A stretch of 64,000 nucleotides of DNA, taken from NCBI RefSeq assembly GCF_001887595.1, contig NZ_CP017480.1, positions 2,143,001 to 2,207,000 of the forward strand, read 5' to 3'. The translations under genes were made by a program, and so were the position numbers. Within the stretch, counting starts at the first letter, position 1. Each line of letters begins with the position of its first letter. The stretch comes from Luteibacter rhizovicinus DSM 16549 (lineage in GTDB: Bacteria; Pseudomonadota; Gammaproteobacteria; Xanthomonadales; Rhodanobacteraceae). Below, piece by piece: positions 30,159 through 39,189 of the stretch. Under the pieces are notes generated by a model that saw only the letters and a program-made list of their open reading frames with translations, ran no database searches and was not told where the DNA came from.

Positions 30159-30186
30159 ACTATAACAGGAGGTTCGCGCTTGTCGG
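30159..30186 (-). promoter_or_regulatory. Extended -10 promoter of the zapA operon
   Basis: Minus-strand TGTTATAGT (extended -10, core at 30164-30159) with CCGACA (30186-30181, 4 of 6 for -35) at 16-bp spacing. The start point would fall at about 30152-30153, on the ATG of the ZapB-like gene. Confidence 0.55.
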
Positions 30187-30266
30187 CAGGGGGTGGCAGG
30201 GGTGAAACGAACGGCGTGAAGGTGGCTGCATTAGACTGTGCAGCAAAGTTATCGAGGAGTACCCCC

Positions 30267-30833
30267 ATGTCGGCCAACCAGACCGTCGATCCCGAAGACA
30301 TCGCCGAGCTCATCGGGCGCTGCAAGCTGGTAACATCGGTGAGTGAGTTCCACGGCTCGCTCGTGGGGTTCATCAGTGCCGGCGGCCGGTTTCCTCATGG
30401 CGCCATCCTGGAGGCACTCAGCCTGGAGCCGGATCCGGCTCCGACCGCCGATGAACTGGACATGCTCAACCGGTTGCGTCACCAGACCGAGGAGTGGCTC
30501 GCCGACCCGGAGCTGACCTTCTCGCCTTGGCTGCCCGACGACGATGCTCCCATCCCCGAACGCGCCGACGGCCTGATCGACTGGATCCATGGGTTCCTCG
30601 GTGGATTCGGTCTGGGCGGATCGGTCGAGCGCAACCGGGGCATGAGCGAGGATTCGCAGGAAGTCCTCAGAGACATGGCCAACATCGCCTCGACCGAGTT
30701 CGAATTCGACACCGACGACGACATCAACGACGAAAACCTGACCGAGCTGGAGGAATTCGTCCGTGCCGGCGCCATGCTGCTCCACGCCGAACTGAGCAAC
30801 GGAGCGCGGTCGGCCAACGACACCCTGCATTGA
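30267..30833 (+). CDS. ygfB: YgfB/YecA family protein (UPF0149)
   Basis: 188 aa with GAGGAG before the ATG. SVSEFHGSLVGFISAGGRFP at the start, WIHGFLGGFGLGG in the middle and acidic EFEFDTDDDINDENLTELEEF near the end are typical of UPF0149. YgfB-type proteins affect gene control in Pseudomonas. Upstream of pepP, as in E. coli, and divergent from the zapA operon. The stop overlaps the pepP start. Confidence 0.92.
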   Translation: MSANQTVDPEDIAELIGRCKLVTSVSEFHGSLVGFISAGGRFPHGAILEALSLEPDPAPTADELDMLNRLRHQTEEWLADPELTFSPWLPDDDAPIPERADGLIDWIHGFLGGFGLGGSVERNRGMSEDSQEVLRDMANIASTEFEFDTDDDINDENLTELEEFVRAGAMLLHAELSNGARSANDTLH

Positions 30834-32122
30834 TCTCCGCTGCCGAGTACGCCCGGCGGCGCCGGGAGCTGATGCGCATGGCGGGCGAGGATGCCGTCCT
30901 GATCCTCGCCGCCGCCCCCGAGCGCATGCGTAATGCGGACGCCCCGTGGCCGTACCGGCAGGACTCCGACTTCCACTATCTCACCGGCTTCGGCGAACCC
31001 GAGGCCGTGCTCGCCCTGTTGCCGGGTCGCGCCCATGGCGAAACCGTGCTTTTCTGCCGGGAACGCGATGCCGAGCGCGAGCGCTGGGATGGTGAGCGGA
31101 TGGGTACCGATCGCGCCGCGCGTGAGCTGCGCCTCGACGACGCTTTTCCGATTGACGATATCGACGACATCCTGCCCGGGATGATCGAGGGCAGGGCGCG
31201 CGTCTACTGCCATTTCGGGCAGGAGCCGGACTTCGACGCACGGTTGCTGGGCTGGATACGTCGCCTGCGCACGGCACGCGGTGGTGGCGTGGTGCCCAAG
31301 GATCTGGTCGCGCTGGGCCACCTGCTCCACGACCTGCGCCTGTTCAAGTCGCGCGACGAGCTCGCCCTGATGCGACGTGCGGGCGAAGTGGCCGGCGCGG
31401 CCCATATCGCCGCGATGGCGCTGGCGCGTCCCGGCGTGGCGGAATACGAGATCGAAGGCGAGATCCTGCGCAGCATCCGCAGCCAGGGCGCCGTGCCGGC
31501 CTTTCCGCCGACGGTTGCCGGTGGCGCCAACGCCTGCATCATGCATTACCAGGCCAACCGGGCCACCCTGAAGGATGGCGACCTGCTCCTGATCGACGCC
31601 GGTGCCGAAGTGGAGTGCTATGCCTCGGACATCACGCGGACCTTCCCGGTGGGTGGTCGCTTTACGGCGGCCCAGCGTGCGCTTTACGAGATCGTCCACG
31701 AGGCCCAGCTCGCCGCCATCGATGCCGTGCGACCCGGTCGGTCGTTCGGCGCGGCGCACGATGCCGCCGTGCGGGTGATCGCCGAGGGCCTCTGTGCCGT
31801 CGGCATCCTCAAGGGCGGTGCCGATCGCGCTATCGCCGATGGCAGCTACAAGGCCTACTTCCCCAGCAAGACCGGCCACTGGCTCGGCCTGGATGTGCAC
31901 GATGTCGGCGACTACCGCATCGACGGCGAGCCGCGCGTGCTCGAGGAAGGCATGGTCGTCACCGTCGAGCCTGGCATTTACGTTCCGCCGAACGACAAGA
32001 CGGTCGACGAACGCTGGCGCGGCATCGGCATCCGCATCGAGGACGATGTCGCCGTGACCAAGGGCGCGCCGGATGTGCTGACGGCGATGGTGCCCAAATC
32101 ACCCGAGGCCCTGGAGCGATAA
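30830..32122 (+). CDS. pepP: Xaa-Pro aminopeptidase
   Basis: 430 aa from a TTG at 30830, whose last two bases with the next form the overlap with the ygfB stop (TTGATC). Starting there reproduces the E. coli PepP N-terminus pattern (ISAAEYARRRREL then YRQDSDFHYLTGF); the first ATG, 42 bp later, would remove it. Metal ligands: DAGAEVECYASDITR (two Asp), GHWLGLDVHD (His), TVEPGIY (Glu) and RIEDDV (Glu). Removes N-terminal residues ahead of proline. Confidence 0.94.
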   Translation: MISAAEYARRRRELMRMAGEDAVLILAAAPERMRNADAPWPYRQDSDFHYLTGFGEPEAVLALLPGRAHGETVLFCRERDAERERWDGERMGTDRAARELRLDDAFPIDDIDDILPGMIEGRARVYCHFGQEPDFDARLLGWIRRLRTARGGGVVPKDLVALGHLLHDLRLFKSRDELALMRRAGEVAGAAHIAAMALARPGVAEYEIEGEILRSIRSQGAVPAFPPTVAGGANACIMHYQANRATLKDGDLLLIDAGAEVECYASDITRTFPVGGRFTAAQRALYEIVHEAQLAAIDAVRPGRSFGAAHDAAVRVIAEGLCAVGILKGGADRAIADGSYKAYFPSKTGHWLGLDVHDVGDYRIDGEPRVLEEGMVVTVEPGIYVPPNDKTVDERWRGIGIRIEDDVAVTKGAPDVLTAMVPKSPEALER

Positions 32123-32132
32123 CCGCTTTCTC

Positions 32133-32226
32133 TGTAGGAACCGATTCTGTGGGAGCCGATTCATCGGCGAAAAGCCAACGGAGCGGTGACGCCGTAACGC
32201 CTGTCGCCGATGAATCGGCTCCCACA
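32133..32226. repeat. REP-like element pair after pepP
   Basis: Partial copy (32133-32147) directly followed by a full copy (32148-32170), then an inverted full copy (32204-32226). The partial-plus-full tandem matches the arrangement at 17010-17049. Lies between the stops of pepP and the convergent acyltransferase gene, where it may act as a transcription barrier. Confidence 0.8.
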
Positions 32227-32256
32227 AGGGCCGCCCCCCCCCGAACGAGCCGTGCC

Positions 32257-33330
32257 TCAAACCTTGAGGTAGATGCCACGCTTGTCCATCCAGCGGACCA
32301 CCAGCCACCAGACGGTGACGAAGACGACACCCCAGGCGGCCGAAGGCACATACGGTCCGAACAACGGCGTCATCCATGACGCGAAAGCCACGCGGTAGAG
32401 CGGTGCGGCGATGCCGAGGCCGATGAGCAGGTAGACCATCAGTCCCGAGCCCGCGTAGGCCGCAATGGCGTTGACGCCGAAGGCGCGTCCGGGCAGTCGC
32501 CAGCCGCGTTGGTCGATCAGGACGTGGAAGAGTGCCAGCACGGCGAACGACCAGCCGCCGGTCCACAACACGTAACTCGGCGTCCACAGGTTCTTGTTGA
32601 ACGGCCAGAGCGGTTGCAGCAGCCAGCCGGCCACGGCGCAGGCGACGGCCGCGATGAGCAGGCGGCGTGTATCGCCTGCGCGAAGCCATGCCCCTGCACG
32701 CATGCCGAGCAGGGTGGTGGCCAGCGCCGGCAAGGTGGCCAACAGCCCTTCGGGATCGTGGCCACGACCGCTGGGGGCGTCGGTCACGTACACGAAGGAG
32801 CCGAAGACGGCGGTATCCACCCGGCTGACGATATTGATCCAGGGGTCGAGCGAGCCGCCGGCCAGCAGCAGGACGCCGTAGCCAACCAGCAACACCACGC
32901 CGACAAAGTCACGCGTACGCGGTCGCGCCTCCACGGCGAGAAGCGCCGCCGCGGCGAAGCAGAGACCGATCCGCTGCAGCACGCCGGGAAGGCGCAGGTG
33001 GGCCTCGGGGATGGTCAGCCACGCGACGAGATTCAGCAGCAGTCCCAATCCGACGATGCGGGCGGCGCGGCGCAACGCCGCATGCCGAATCGGTGCATGC
33101 TCGGCGCCAGCCTCGATGCGCGGCACGATGGCCAGCGACACCGACACCCCGACGATGAAAAGAAAGAGGGGGAAAACGAAGTCGGTCGGCGTGCAGCCGT
33201 TCCACTCGGCGTGCTCCAGGGGCCACCAGACATGGCCCCAGTCCCCGGGATCGTTGACCAGGAGCATGGCGGCCACCGTCATTCCGCGCAGGATGTCGAC
33301 TGAGGCATAGCGCACTTTATTCGGAACCAT
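32257..33330 (-). CDS. HGSNAT-like membrane acyltransferase (DUF5009)
   Basis: 357 aa from the ATG of MVPNKVRYASVDILRG. About ten membrane segments. The bacterial relatives of heparan-alpha-glucosaminide N-acetyltransferase start with DILRGMTVAAMLLVNDPGDW and have TPTDFVFPLFLFIVGVSVSLA next; VLQRIGLCFAAAALL and the C-terminal PLYRVAFASWMTPLFG also fit. They are thought to move acetyl groups across the inner membrane onto sugars. It is divergent from cydP. Confidence 0.88.
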   Translation of the reverse strand: MVPNKVRYASVDILRGMTVAAMLLVNDPGDWGHVWWPLEHAEWNGCTPTDFVFPLFLFIVGVSVSLAIVPRIEAGAEHAPIRHAALRRAARIVGLGLLLNLVAWLTIPEAHLRLPGVLQRIGLCFAAAALLAVEARPRTRDFVGVVLLVGYGVLLLAGGSLDPWINIVSRVDTAVFGSFVYVTDAPSGRGHDPEGLLATLPALATTLLGMRAGAWLRAGDTRRLLIAAVACAVAGWLLQPLWPFNKNLWTPSYVLWTGGWSFAVLALFHVLIDQRGWRLPGRAFGVNAIAAYAGSGLMVYLLIGLGIAAPLYRVAFASWMTPLFGPYVPSAAWGVVFVTVWWLVVRWMDKRGIYLKV

Positions 33331-33417
33331 CCCGGGGATACGCTTCAGCCAACGAGGGAAACCGAAGCATACGCGGTCAGCCGGTTGCGACAATCGGCCA
33401 TGGATCGCGGTCGGCTC

Positions 33418-33438
33418 GCCAGGCATACGATGCCTGGC
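33418..33438. promoter_or_regulatory. Perfect 9-3-9 palindrome before cydP
   Basis: GCCAGGCAT-ACG-ATGCCTGGC, an exact inverted repeat, in the 139-bp space between the divergent acyltransferase and cydP, 31 bp before the cydP ATG. No T-run follows, so it is unlikely to be a terminator; an operator or 5'-UTR hairpin is likely. Confidence 0.5.
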
Positions 33439-33469
33439 AGATGTTCAGGGAATCGAGGGAGTCGCACCG

Positions 33470-33691
33470 ATGGTTGTCGACGTTCCACCCAGGCGCCGTC
33501 GCTGGCGCGACAAGAAGCCCCTGCCGAGGCTGGTCCTCGAGTTGTCGGTGATCGTCGTCGCCAAGCTCGCCCTGCTCATGCTCATCTGGTACGTGGCCAT
33601 CCGGCCCCTGCCCCGCGCGGACGTCTCGCCCGCCGGTGTCGGACGGATGCTCGCGCCCGCTTCCGCCTCTACCCAGGGATCCAAGCCATGA
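33470..33691 (+). CDS. cydP: Cytochrome bd small subunit CydP
   Basis: 73 aa. Basic N-terminus (RRRRWRDKKPLPRLVLELS) then one membrane helix (VIVVAKLALLMLIWYVAI) and a short tail. Placed immediately upstream of cydA and overlapping it by 4 bp, as for the CydP family described in proteobacterial bd oxidases. GAGGGAG is the ribosome site. Role: accessory subunit of the bd oxidase. Confidence 0.85.
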   Translation: MVVDVPPRRRRWRDKKPLPRLVLELSVIVVAKLALLMLIWYVAIRPLPRADVSPAGVGRMLAPASASTQGSKP

Positions 33692-35259
33692 TCGTCGACC
33701 CCGATGTCGTCGGCCTGTCGCGCCTGCAATTCGCATTGACGGCGCTGTATCACTTCCTCTTCGTGCCGCTCACGCTCGGCCTCGCCTTCATGCTCGCCAT
33801 CATGGAGAGCGTCTACGTGATGACGCGACGCGAGGTGTGGAAACGCATGACCCAGTTCTGGGGCGTGCTGTTCGGCATCAACTTCGCCATGGGCGTGGCC
33901 ACCGGCGTGACCATGGAGTTCCAGTTCGGTACGAACTGGGCGTACTACTCGCACTACGTCGGTGACATCTTCGGTGCGCCGCTGGCGATCGAAGGGATGA
34001 TGGCCTTCTTCCTCGAAGGCACCCTGGTCGGTCTGTTCTTCTTCGGCTGGGATCGCATCTCGCCGTTGAAGCACATGCTGGTCACCTGGTTCCTCGCCCT
34101 CGCGACCAGCCTGTCGGCGCTGTGGATACTTATCGCCAATGCATGGATGCAGAATCCGGTAGGTGCAGCATTCAACCCGCAGACCATGCGCATGGAGGTC
34201 ACCTCGTTCAAGGAGGTCATCTTCAATCCGGTCGCGCAATCCAAGTTCGTGCACACGGTGAGCGCGGGCTACACGATGGGTGCGATGTTCGTGCTTTCGA
34301 TCAGCGCGTGGTACCTGCTACGCGGACGCAACGTCGACTTCGCCAAGCGCTCGATGACCGTGGCGGCAAGCTTCGGCCTCGCCGCGTCGCTGTCGGTCGT
34401 GGTGCTGGGTGACGAGTCCGGTTACACCGTGTCCGAAAACCAGAAGATGAAGATGGCCGCGATCGAGGCCATGTGGGAGACCGAGCCGGCACCGGCGTCG
34501 TTCACGCTGTTCGGCCTGCCCGATGTGAAAGCGCGAGAGACGCATGCGGCGATCCGCGTGCCCTGGGTCATGGGACTGATCGGCACACGCTCCATCGACC
34601 AGCCGATTCCCGGCATTGCCGCCCTTGTCGACGACGCCAAGATCCGCATCGCCGATGGCATCAAGGCCTACGACGCCATGCTTATCCTGCGAGAGAACAA
34701 GGGCGACGAGCAGGCGAAGGCGATTCTCGCCGCGCACGACAAGGACATGGGTTACGCCTTGCTGCTCAAGCGATTCATGGACGACCCGCGCAAGGCGACA
34801 CCGGCCGACATCCAGAAGGCCGCCGACAGTACGATCCCGAATGTCCCGGTGCTGTTCTGGTCGTTCCGCATCATGGTCGCGTGCGGCATGTACTTCATCT
34901 TCCTGTTCGGTTATGCGTTCTGGCGCTCGAGCACGCGGCGTCTCGACGGCCGTAGATTTCTCAAGGTGGCTCTGTGGAGCCTGCCGCTGCCGTGGGTGGC
35001 CGCGGAGCTGGGCTGGATCGTCGCCGAGTACGGTCGGCAGCCGTGGGCGATTGAGGGCGTACTGCCAACCGCGCTGGGAGCGTCGTCGCTCACGGCAGGA
35101 CAGGTCTGGATTTCCCTGGGTGGCTTCGTCCTGTTCTACACGGCGCTGGCCTTCGTCGATGGCTACCTGATGCTCAAGTTCGCCCGCAAGGGTCCGGATG
35201 GCCTCGGCATGTGGCCGAAGCGCCCGGACGCCATTCCCGTCACCGCGCAGACGGTCTGA
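33688..35259 (+). CDS. cydA: Cytochrome bd ubiquinol oxidase subunit I
   Basis: 523 aa. Starts at the ATG overlapping cyd[23 protein letters not shown] holds the first heme-ligand His (near residue 22), [13 protein letters not shown] with [11 protein letters not shown] is the Q-loop end and quinol site, and the loop with [18 protein letters not shown] (about residues 252-269) is the long hydrophilic Q region. Transfers electrons from ubiquinol to O2. cydB follows 10 bp later. Confidence 0.97.
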   Translation: MIVDPDVVGLSRLQFALTALYHFLFVPLTLGLAFMLAIMESVYVMTRREVWKRMTQFWGVLFGINFAMGVATGVTMEFQFGTNWAYYSHYVGDIFGAPLAIEGMMAFFLEGTLVGLFFFGWDRISPLKHMLVTWFLALATSLSALWILIANAWMQNPVGAAFNPQTMRMEVTSFKEVIFNPVAQSKFVHTVSAGYTMGAMFVLSISAWYLLRGRNVDFAKRSMTVAASFGLAASLSVVVLGDESGYTVSENQKMKMAAIEAMWETEPAPASFTLFGLPDVKARETHAAIRVPWVMGLIGTRSIDQPIPGIAALVDDAKIRIADGIKAYDAMLILRENKGDEQAKAILAAHDKDMGYALLLKRFMDDPRKATPADIQKAADSTIPNVPVLFWSFRIMVACGMYFIFLFGYAFWRSSTRRLDGRRFLKVALWSLPLPWVAAELGWIVAEYGRQPWAIEGVLPTALGASSLTAGQVWISLGGFVLFYTALAFVDGYLMLKFARKGPDGLGMWPKRPDAIPVTAQTV

Positions 35260-35269
35260 GGAGAACGAC

Positions 35270-36400
35270 ATGTTCGATTACGAAACCCTGCGTGTGATCT
35301 GGTGGGCGCTGATCGGCGTCCTGCTGATCGGCTTTGCGGTCATGGATGGCTTCGACTTCGGCGTGGCCGCGCTGTTGCGCATTCTTGGGCGCGACGAGCA
35401 CGAGCGCGTGGTGCTGCTCGAGACCATCGAGCCGACGTGGGAAGGCAACCAGGTGTGGTTCATCCTCGGTGGCGGCGCGGTATTCGCCGCGTGGCCGCTG
35501 CTTTATGCCGCCTCGTTCTCCGGCCTGTACGTGGCGATGTTCGTGCTTCTTGTCGCTTTCATCATCCGCCCGGTCGGGTTCAATTTCCGCGAGAAGGTGG
35601 ACGATCCGCGTTGGCGGGCCGTGTGGGATACGTGCCTGATCGCATCCGGTGTGATCGTGATGCTGGTCTGCGGCGTAGCCTTCGGTAACCTGTTCCTCGG
35701 CCTGCCGTTCCATTACGACGGCGACTTGCGGATGACCTGGGATGGTAGCTTCTTCCAGCTGTTCCGTCCGTTCGCGCTGCTGTCCGGCCTGGTGAGTCTG
35801 AGCATGCTGCTGGCGCATGGCGCGAGCTGGGCAGCGATGAAGGCCGACTTGCTCATCGCGGAACGCGCGGCGAAGGTGTCACGCATCGCTTCGGCGGTTT
35901 ACATCGTGTTGTTCGTGCTCGCCGGCATCTGGTTGGCCTACGGCATTCCGGGTTACGCCGTGTCGGGGCCGGTGGTTACCGATGCGATGTCCAATCCTAT
36001 GAACAAGCAGGTAGCGGTCGGTGGATCGTGGTTCGCCAGCTATCTCACGCATCCGTACTTCTGGGCCGGCCCGGTCATCGCTTTCGTTGGCGCACTCGGT
36101 TTGCAGCTGTTCGTCGGCAGGCGCGGCTTCCTGGGCTTCTTCTGCAGCTGCCTCGCCGTGGCGGGAACCATCCTCTCCGCGGGCTTTGCGTTGTTCCCGT
36201 TTCTCATGCCCTCGGCAGCTGATCCGACATCCAGCCTCACGATATGGGACGCGTCCTCCAGCCGCGGCACGCTACTGATCATGCTCGGTGTGACCGTCGT
36301 CTTCATCCCGTTGATCCTGCTCTATACCGGCTGGGTCTACCGCGTCATGCGTGGCCGGGTCACCCTCGAACACGTGCGCAAGTCGCACAGCCTGTACTGA
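35270..36400 (+). CDS. cydB: Cytochrome bd ubiquinol oxidase subunit II
   Basis: 376 aa from the ATG of [22 protein letters not shown] precedes it. About nine membrane helices. [13 protein letters not shown] and [23 protein letters not shown] are the CydB marks, and the C-terminal [18 protein letters not shown] is the last helix. Operon cydP-A-B-X. Confidence 0.97.
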   Translation: MFDYETLRVIWWALIGVLLIGFAVMDGFDFGVAALLRILGRDEHERVVLLETIEPTWEGNQVWFILGGGAVFAAWPLLYAASFSGLYVAMFVLLVAFIIRPVGFNFREKVDDPRWRAVWDTCLIASGVIVMLVCGVAFGNLFLGLPFHYDGDLRMTWDGSFFQLFRPFALLSGLVSLSMLLAHGASWAAMKADLLIAERAAKVSRIASAVYIVLFVLAGIWLAYGIPGYAVSGPVVTDAMSNPMNKQVAVGGSWFASYLTHPYFWAGPVIAFVGALGLQLFVGRRGFLGFFCSCLAVAGTILSAGFALFPFLMPSAADPTSSLTIWDASSSRGTLLIMLGVTVVFIPLILLYTGWVYRVMRGRVTLEHVRKSHSLY

Positions 36401-36412
36401 AGGAGCAAAGCC

Positions 36413-36550
36413 ATGTGGTATTTCGCCTGGATACTGGGCCTTGGTCTCGCCGCCGCCTTCGGCATCCTCAACGCCATCTGGTACGAAGTGCATTCGGACG
36501 ACGAGGCGACGCTGAAGCGGGATCCGATGCCGAAGCACGAGGGTCCGTAA
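36413..36550 (+). CDS. cydX: Cytochrome bd subunit CydX
   Basis: 45 aa, MWYFAWILGLGLAAAFGILN then a basic/acidic tail with NAIWYEVHSDDEATLKRD. MWYF.W.LG..LA is the CydX/YbgT pattern, one membrane helix. It is 12 bp after cydB with AAGGAG upstream. Too short for common ORF cut-offs, hence easy to miss. A bd-stabilising subunit. Confidence 0.93.
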   Translation: MWYFAWILGLGLAAAFGILNAIWYEVHSDDEATLKRDPMPKHEGP

Positions 36551-36570
36551 TCCGACCTGTCGGTGTTTTA

Positions 36571-36653
36571 TGTAGGAGTCGATTTATCGGCGATCCCGCG
36601 GCAGCGGGAAAGGGTGTGGCGAGCACCCTTTCGCCGATGAATCGGCTCCTACA
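36571..36653. repeat. REP-like inverted pair before pepQ
   Basis: Copies TGTAGGAGTCGATTTATCGGCGA (36571-36593, shown as its first half TGTAGGAGTCGA) and its inverted partner (36631-36653). Between them are two hairpins, CCCGCGGCAGCGGG and AGGGTGTGGCGAGCACCCT, so the 83-bp unit folds as a branched stem. Sits between cydX and pepQ, which are convergent. Confidence 0.8.
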
Positions 36654-36663
36654 AAAGCACGGA

Positions 36664-37986
36664 TCAGATCAGGGCAAAGGCGTCGCGGGTGAGGTTTTCC
36701 GGCTCGCCCGTGGTGCAGACCACGTCGTCTTCGATGCGGATGCCGCCGTACTTGCGGAAGGCATCGACCTTGGCCCAGTCGATGTCGTTGGCGAACGGCT
36801 TGTTCTTCAGTTCGGCCAGCAGCATGTCGATGAAGTAAATGCCCGGCTCGATGGTGACCACCATGCCGGCTTCGAGGTTACGCGTCAGGCGCAGGTACGG
36901 ATGACCTTCCGGCTTGGCGATGGTGCCACCGGTTTCACCGGCCGCGAAGCCGGCGACGTCGTGTACCTGCAGACCGATGCCGTGGCCGAGACCGTGCGGG
37001 AAGAACGCGGACGAGACGCCGGATTCCACCGCGCTTTCCGCGCTCATCCGAATGAAACCATGCTCGCGCAGCACGCCGGCAAGCGCATGGTGGGCGTGCA
37101 CATGCAGTTCGGGATAGCTCTGGCCGGCGCGCACCTTCGACACGAACGACTGCTCGGCCGCGTCGACCGAGTCGATCAGTGCCTGGAACTCACCAAAGTT
37201 CTTGCCCGCATACGTGCGCGTGATGTCGCTCGCGTAGCCGGAGGCACTCGCGCCGGCATCGATCAGGAAGGAGCGGCTCTCGGCCGGTGCCTTGCGATCG
37301 AAGTTGGTGTAATGCAGGACGGCGCCGTGCTCGTTGAGGCCGACGATGCTGGCGTACGGCAGCTCGGCGTCGATCTGGCCGACGGCCTTGAGATAGGCGA
37401 AGTGGATGCCGAGCTCGCTTTCGCCGTTGCGGAACGCCTGCTCGGCCGCGCGATGACCGCGCGTACCGCGACGGCTGGCTTCGCGCATCAGCGCGATTTC
37501 ATAGGGCGTCTTGAACGCACGGTGGTAATGCAGGTGATCGACCACCGCCGGCGGGTTGTTCGCACAGACCTCGTCGAGCGCGCAGTACTGATCGCCGATG
37601 ATCGCCGAGCGGGCGAGTGACTGCGGCAGTTCGGCGATCGCGTCGGCCGGCTTGCGCACGATGACGATGTCGAATGAATCGACCCAATAGCCCGACGGCG
37701 CTTCCGGCACCACGTGCCAGTAATCGCGCGGCTGCAGGAAGACCAGCTTGGGCTTCTCGCCCGGGGTGTAGACCAGCCAGCTGCCCGGCGCATCGACCAG
37801 CGGCAGCCAGTGCTTGAAGTGCGGGTTGGCGATGAACGGGTAGTCCTGGTCGTCGAGGAACTTGGTGATCGGTCGGCCGGCCGGGACGACGAGGTGGTCG
37901 AAACCGCCGCGCGCCAGCGCGGTATCGGTGCGCTCACGCAAGGTGGCGAGGTGCTGCGGGTAGAGCGCGGCCAGCGCGTCGTTCAT
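36664..37986 (-). CDS. pepQ: Xaa-Pro dipeptidase
   Basis: 440 aa from the ATG of MNDALAALYPQHLATLRERT. PepQ cleaves X-Pro dipeptides. Metal-binding motifs DAGASASGYASDITRTY (two Asp), HGLGHGIGLQVHDV (His), TIEPGIYFID (Glu) and RIEDDVV (Glu). Its N-terminal region fits PepQ (HWLPLVDAPGSWLVYTPG) rather than PepP. Bracketed on both sides by REP-like pairs. Confidence 0.95.
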   Translation of the reverse strand: MNDALAALYPQHLATLRERTDTALARGGFDHLVVPAGRPITKFLDDQDYPFIANPHFKHWLPLVDAPGSWLVYTPGEKPKLVFLQPRDYWHVVPEAPSGYWVDSFDIVIVRKPADAIAELPQSLARSAIIGDQYCALDEVCANNPPAVVDHLHYHRAFKTPYEIALMREASRRGTRGHRAAEQAFRNGESELGIHFAYLKAVGQIDAELPYASIVGLNEHGAVLHYTNFDRKAPAESRSFLIDAGASASGYASDITRTYAGKNFGEFQALIDSVDAAEQSFVSKVRAGQSYPELHVHAHHALAGVLREHGFIRMSAESAVESGVSSAFFPHGLGHGIGLQVHDVAGFAAGETGGTIAKPEGHPYLRLTRNLEAGMVVTIEPGIYFIDMLLAELKNKPFANDIDWAKVDAFRKYGGIRIEDDVVCTTGEPENLTRDAFALI

Positions 37987-38076
37987 CGTCGATCTCCGGG
38001 GAACAGGGGGCGGGGCAAACGCCAATGGTGCGCTTCGGCGATCCCGTAGCCAAGCCTCCGGGGTCGCCGGCTTTCC

Positions 38077-38159
38077 TGTGGGAGCCGATTTATCGGCGAT
38101 GGGGTGCTTGCGCCAACCTGGCCCGCTGCCGCGGGATCGCCGATGAATCGGCTCCCACA
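38077..38159. repeat. REP-like inverted pair after the pepQ start
   Basis: Copies at 38077-38099 and, inverted, 38137-38159, with CCCGCTGCCGCGGG hairpin inside. Same 83-bp length and internal hairpin as the unit at 36571-36653 on the other side of pepQ. Confidence 0.8.
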
Positions 38160-38168
38160 ACCGGTGGT

Positions 38169-38825
38169 CTAGGCGCGGGCGTAGACCACGGCGAAATCGC
38201 CGGCGACGTCGCCGAGGCGGTGGCGGAGCAGGGTGGCGGCGTGGTCGTTCTGGCCATCGGTCAGGCTGCGCAGGTGCGTGCCGTAGAGGGTGATGGCGAA
38301 GTGACCCACGGCGAAATCATGGGCAGGAGAGCGCCAGAGCGTGAGCGGCGTCCAGGCCGCGCAGCCGGGACAGGCCACATACGCCGAGTTGGGCGCGTCG
38401 CACCACACCGCCAGGGCTTCTTCCAGCGCTTCGCTGCCTTCATCGCCGGGTGCCAGCGGCTGGCGACACTCCGGACAGCGGATGGTGAAGCTGCCGTCGT
38501 AGCGACAGAAAATGCCGTTTTCCGGGCCGCCCTCGACCAGGTGTGCACCGCCCTTTTCGTCGTCGCGCCAGCGGTGGCTGCTTGCATGCAGACCGATCGC
38601 GTAGACGCCGGTGTCCTGGGTGAGGCGCTCATCGAGCACACGAAAACGCGGTTCGCTTTCGACTTCATAGACAGGCGAGATCGTGCCGTCGCCGGCCAGC
38701 CTCAAATAGAGACCAGTGGCGGCGGCCGCGGCATCGTCGCGTTCGAGGTCGGTATCGACCAGGATGGTGGTGGCATCGCTCATGATGGGCGATGGTGATC
38801 CCCTGTGCGGTGCGTCGTAAAGCAT
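38169..38825 (-). CDS. Hypothetical protein with two CxxC motifs
   Basis: 218 aa from the ATG at 38825, chosen for its strong GGGAGGT site; another ATG at 38783 would start MSDATTILVDTD. Not recognised. The middle has RCPECRQP and ACPGCAAW, together a probable zinc ribbon. Before it, repeated strands of LYLRLAGDGTISPVYEV. It lies 16 bp after the PilZ gene, probably the end of the same transcript. Confidence 0.75.
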   Translation of the reverse strand: MLYDAPHRGSPSPIMSDATTILVDTDLERDDAAAAATGLYLRLAGDGTISPVYEVESEPRFRVLDERLTQDTGVYAIGLHASSHRWRDDEKGGAHLVEGGPENGIFCRYDGSFTIRCPECRQPLAPGDEGSEALEEALAVWCDAPNSAYVACPGCAAWTPLTLWRSPAHDFAVGHFAITLYGTHLRSLTDGQNDHAATLLRHRLGDVAGDFAVVYARA

Positions 38826-38841
38826 GGTCGCGACCTCCCGT

Positions 38842-39189
38842 TCAGTCCGGCGGCGGACCGATCCACTCGTCGATGGCCCGGACATCGTCCTCGCTGGCGG
38901 CCACGATCCGGTAGCCGGCCCAGAATTGTCCGGCCGAGGCGGCAGGTTCGTGCCACTGCTCCTGGATGCCGATCTCGACCCGATGTTCGCGGTGCTGGGC
39001 GTCCGGCAGTGTGAAGCTCACCTGGTACACGCCGCTACTGCACGGCGCCTGCGTCGTCAGTGCCATCAGGCCCGTGGCGGAGAGATTGCCGAGCTGACCG
39101 ATCACCCGCTCGGTCATGCCGTCGACAATGGGCATGGGCGAGGTGACCCGCTTGCGCGGCGCGCGGCGTTGTTCGAATTCCTGACTCAT
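38842..39189 (-). CDS. PilZ domain protein (c-di-GMP receptor)
   Basis: 115 aa. Single PilZ domain: RRAPRKRV (RxxxR type) near the start and NLSATGLMAL (NxSxxG). Both c-di-GMP binding motifs are present. The ATG overlaps the DUF1631 stop. c-di-GMP control of the DUF1631 neighbour is plausible by context. Confidence 0.92.
   Translation of the reverse strand: MSQEFEQRRAPRKRVTSPMPIVDGMTERVIGQLGNLSATGLMALTTQAPCSSGVYQVSFTLPDAQHREHRVEIGIQEQWHEPAASAGQFWAGYRIVAASEDDVRAIDEWIGPPPD

Noticed and set aside
33418..33438. Palindrome before cydP as a terminator
   Set aside because: No U-run on either strand and it lies between divergent genes, where none is needed.
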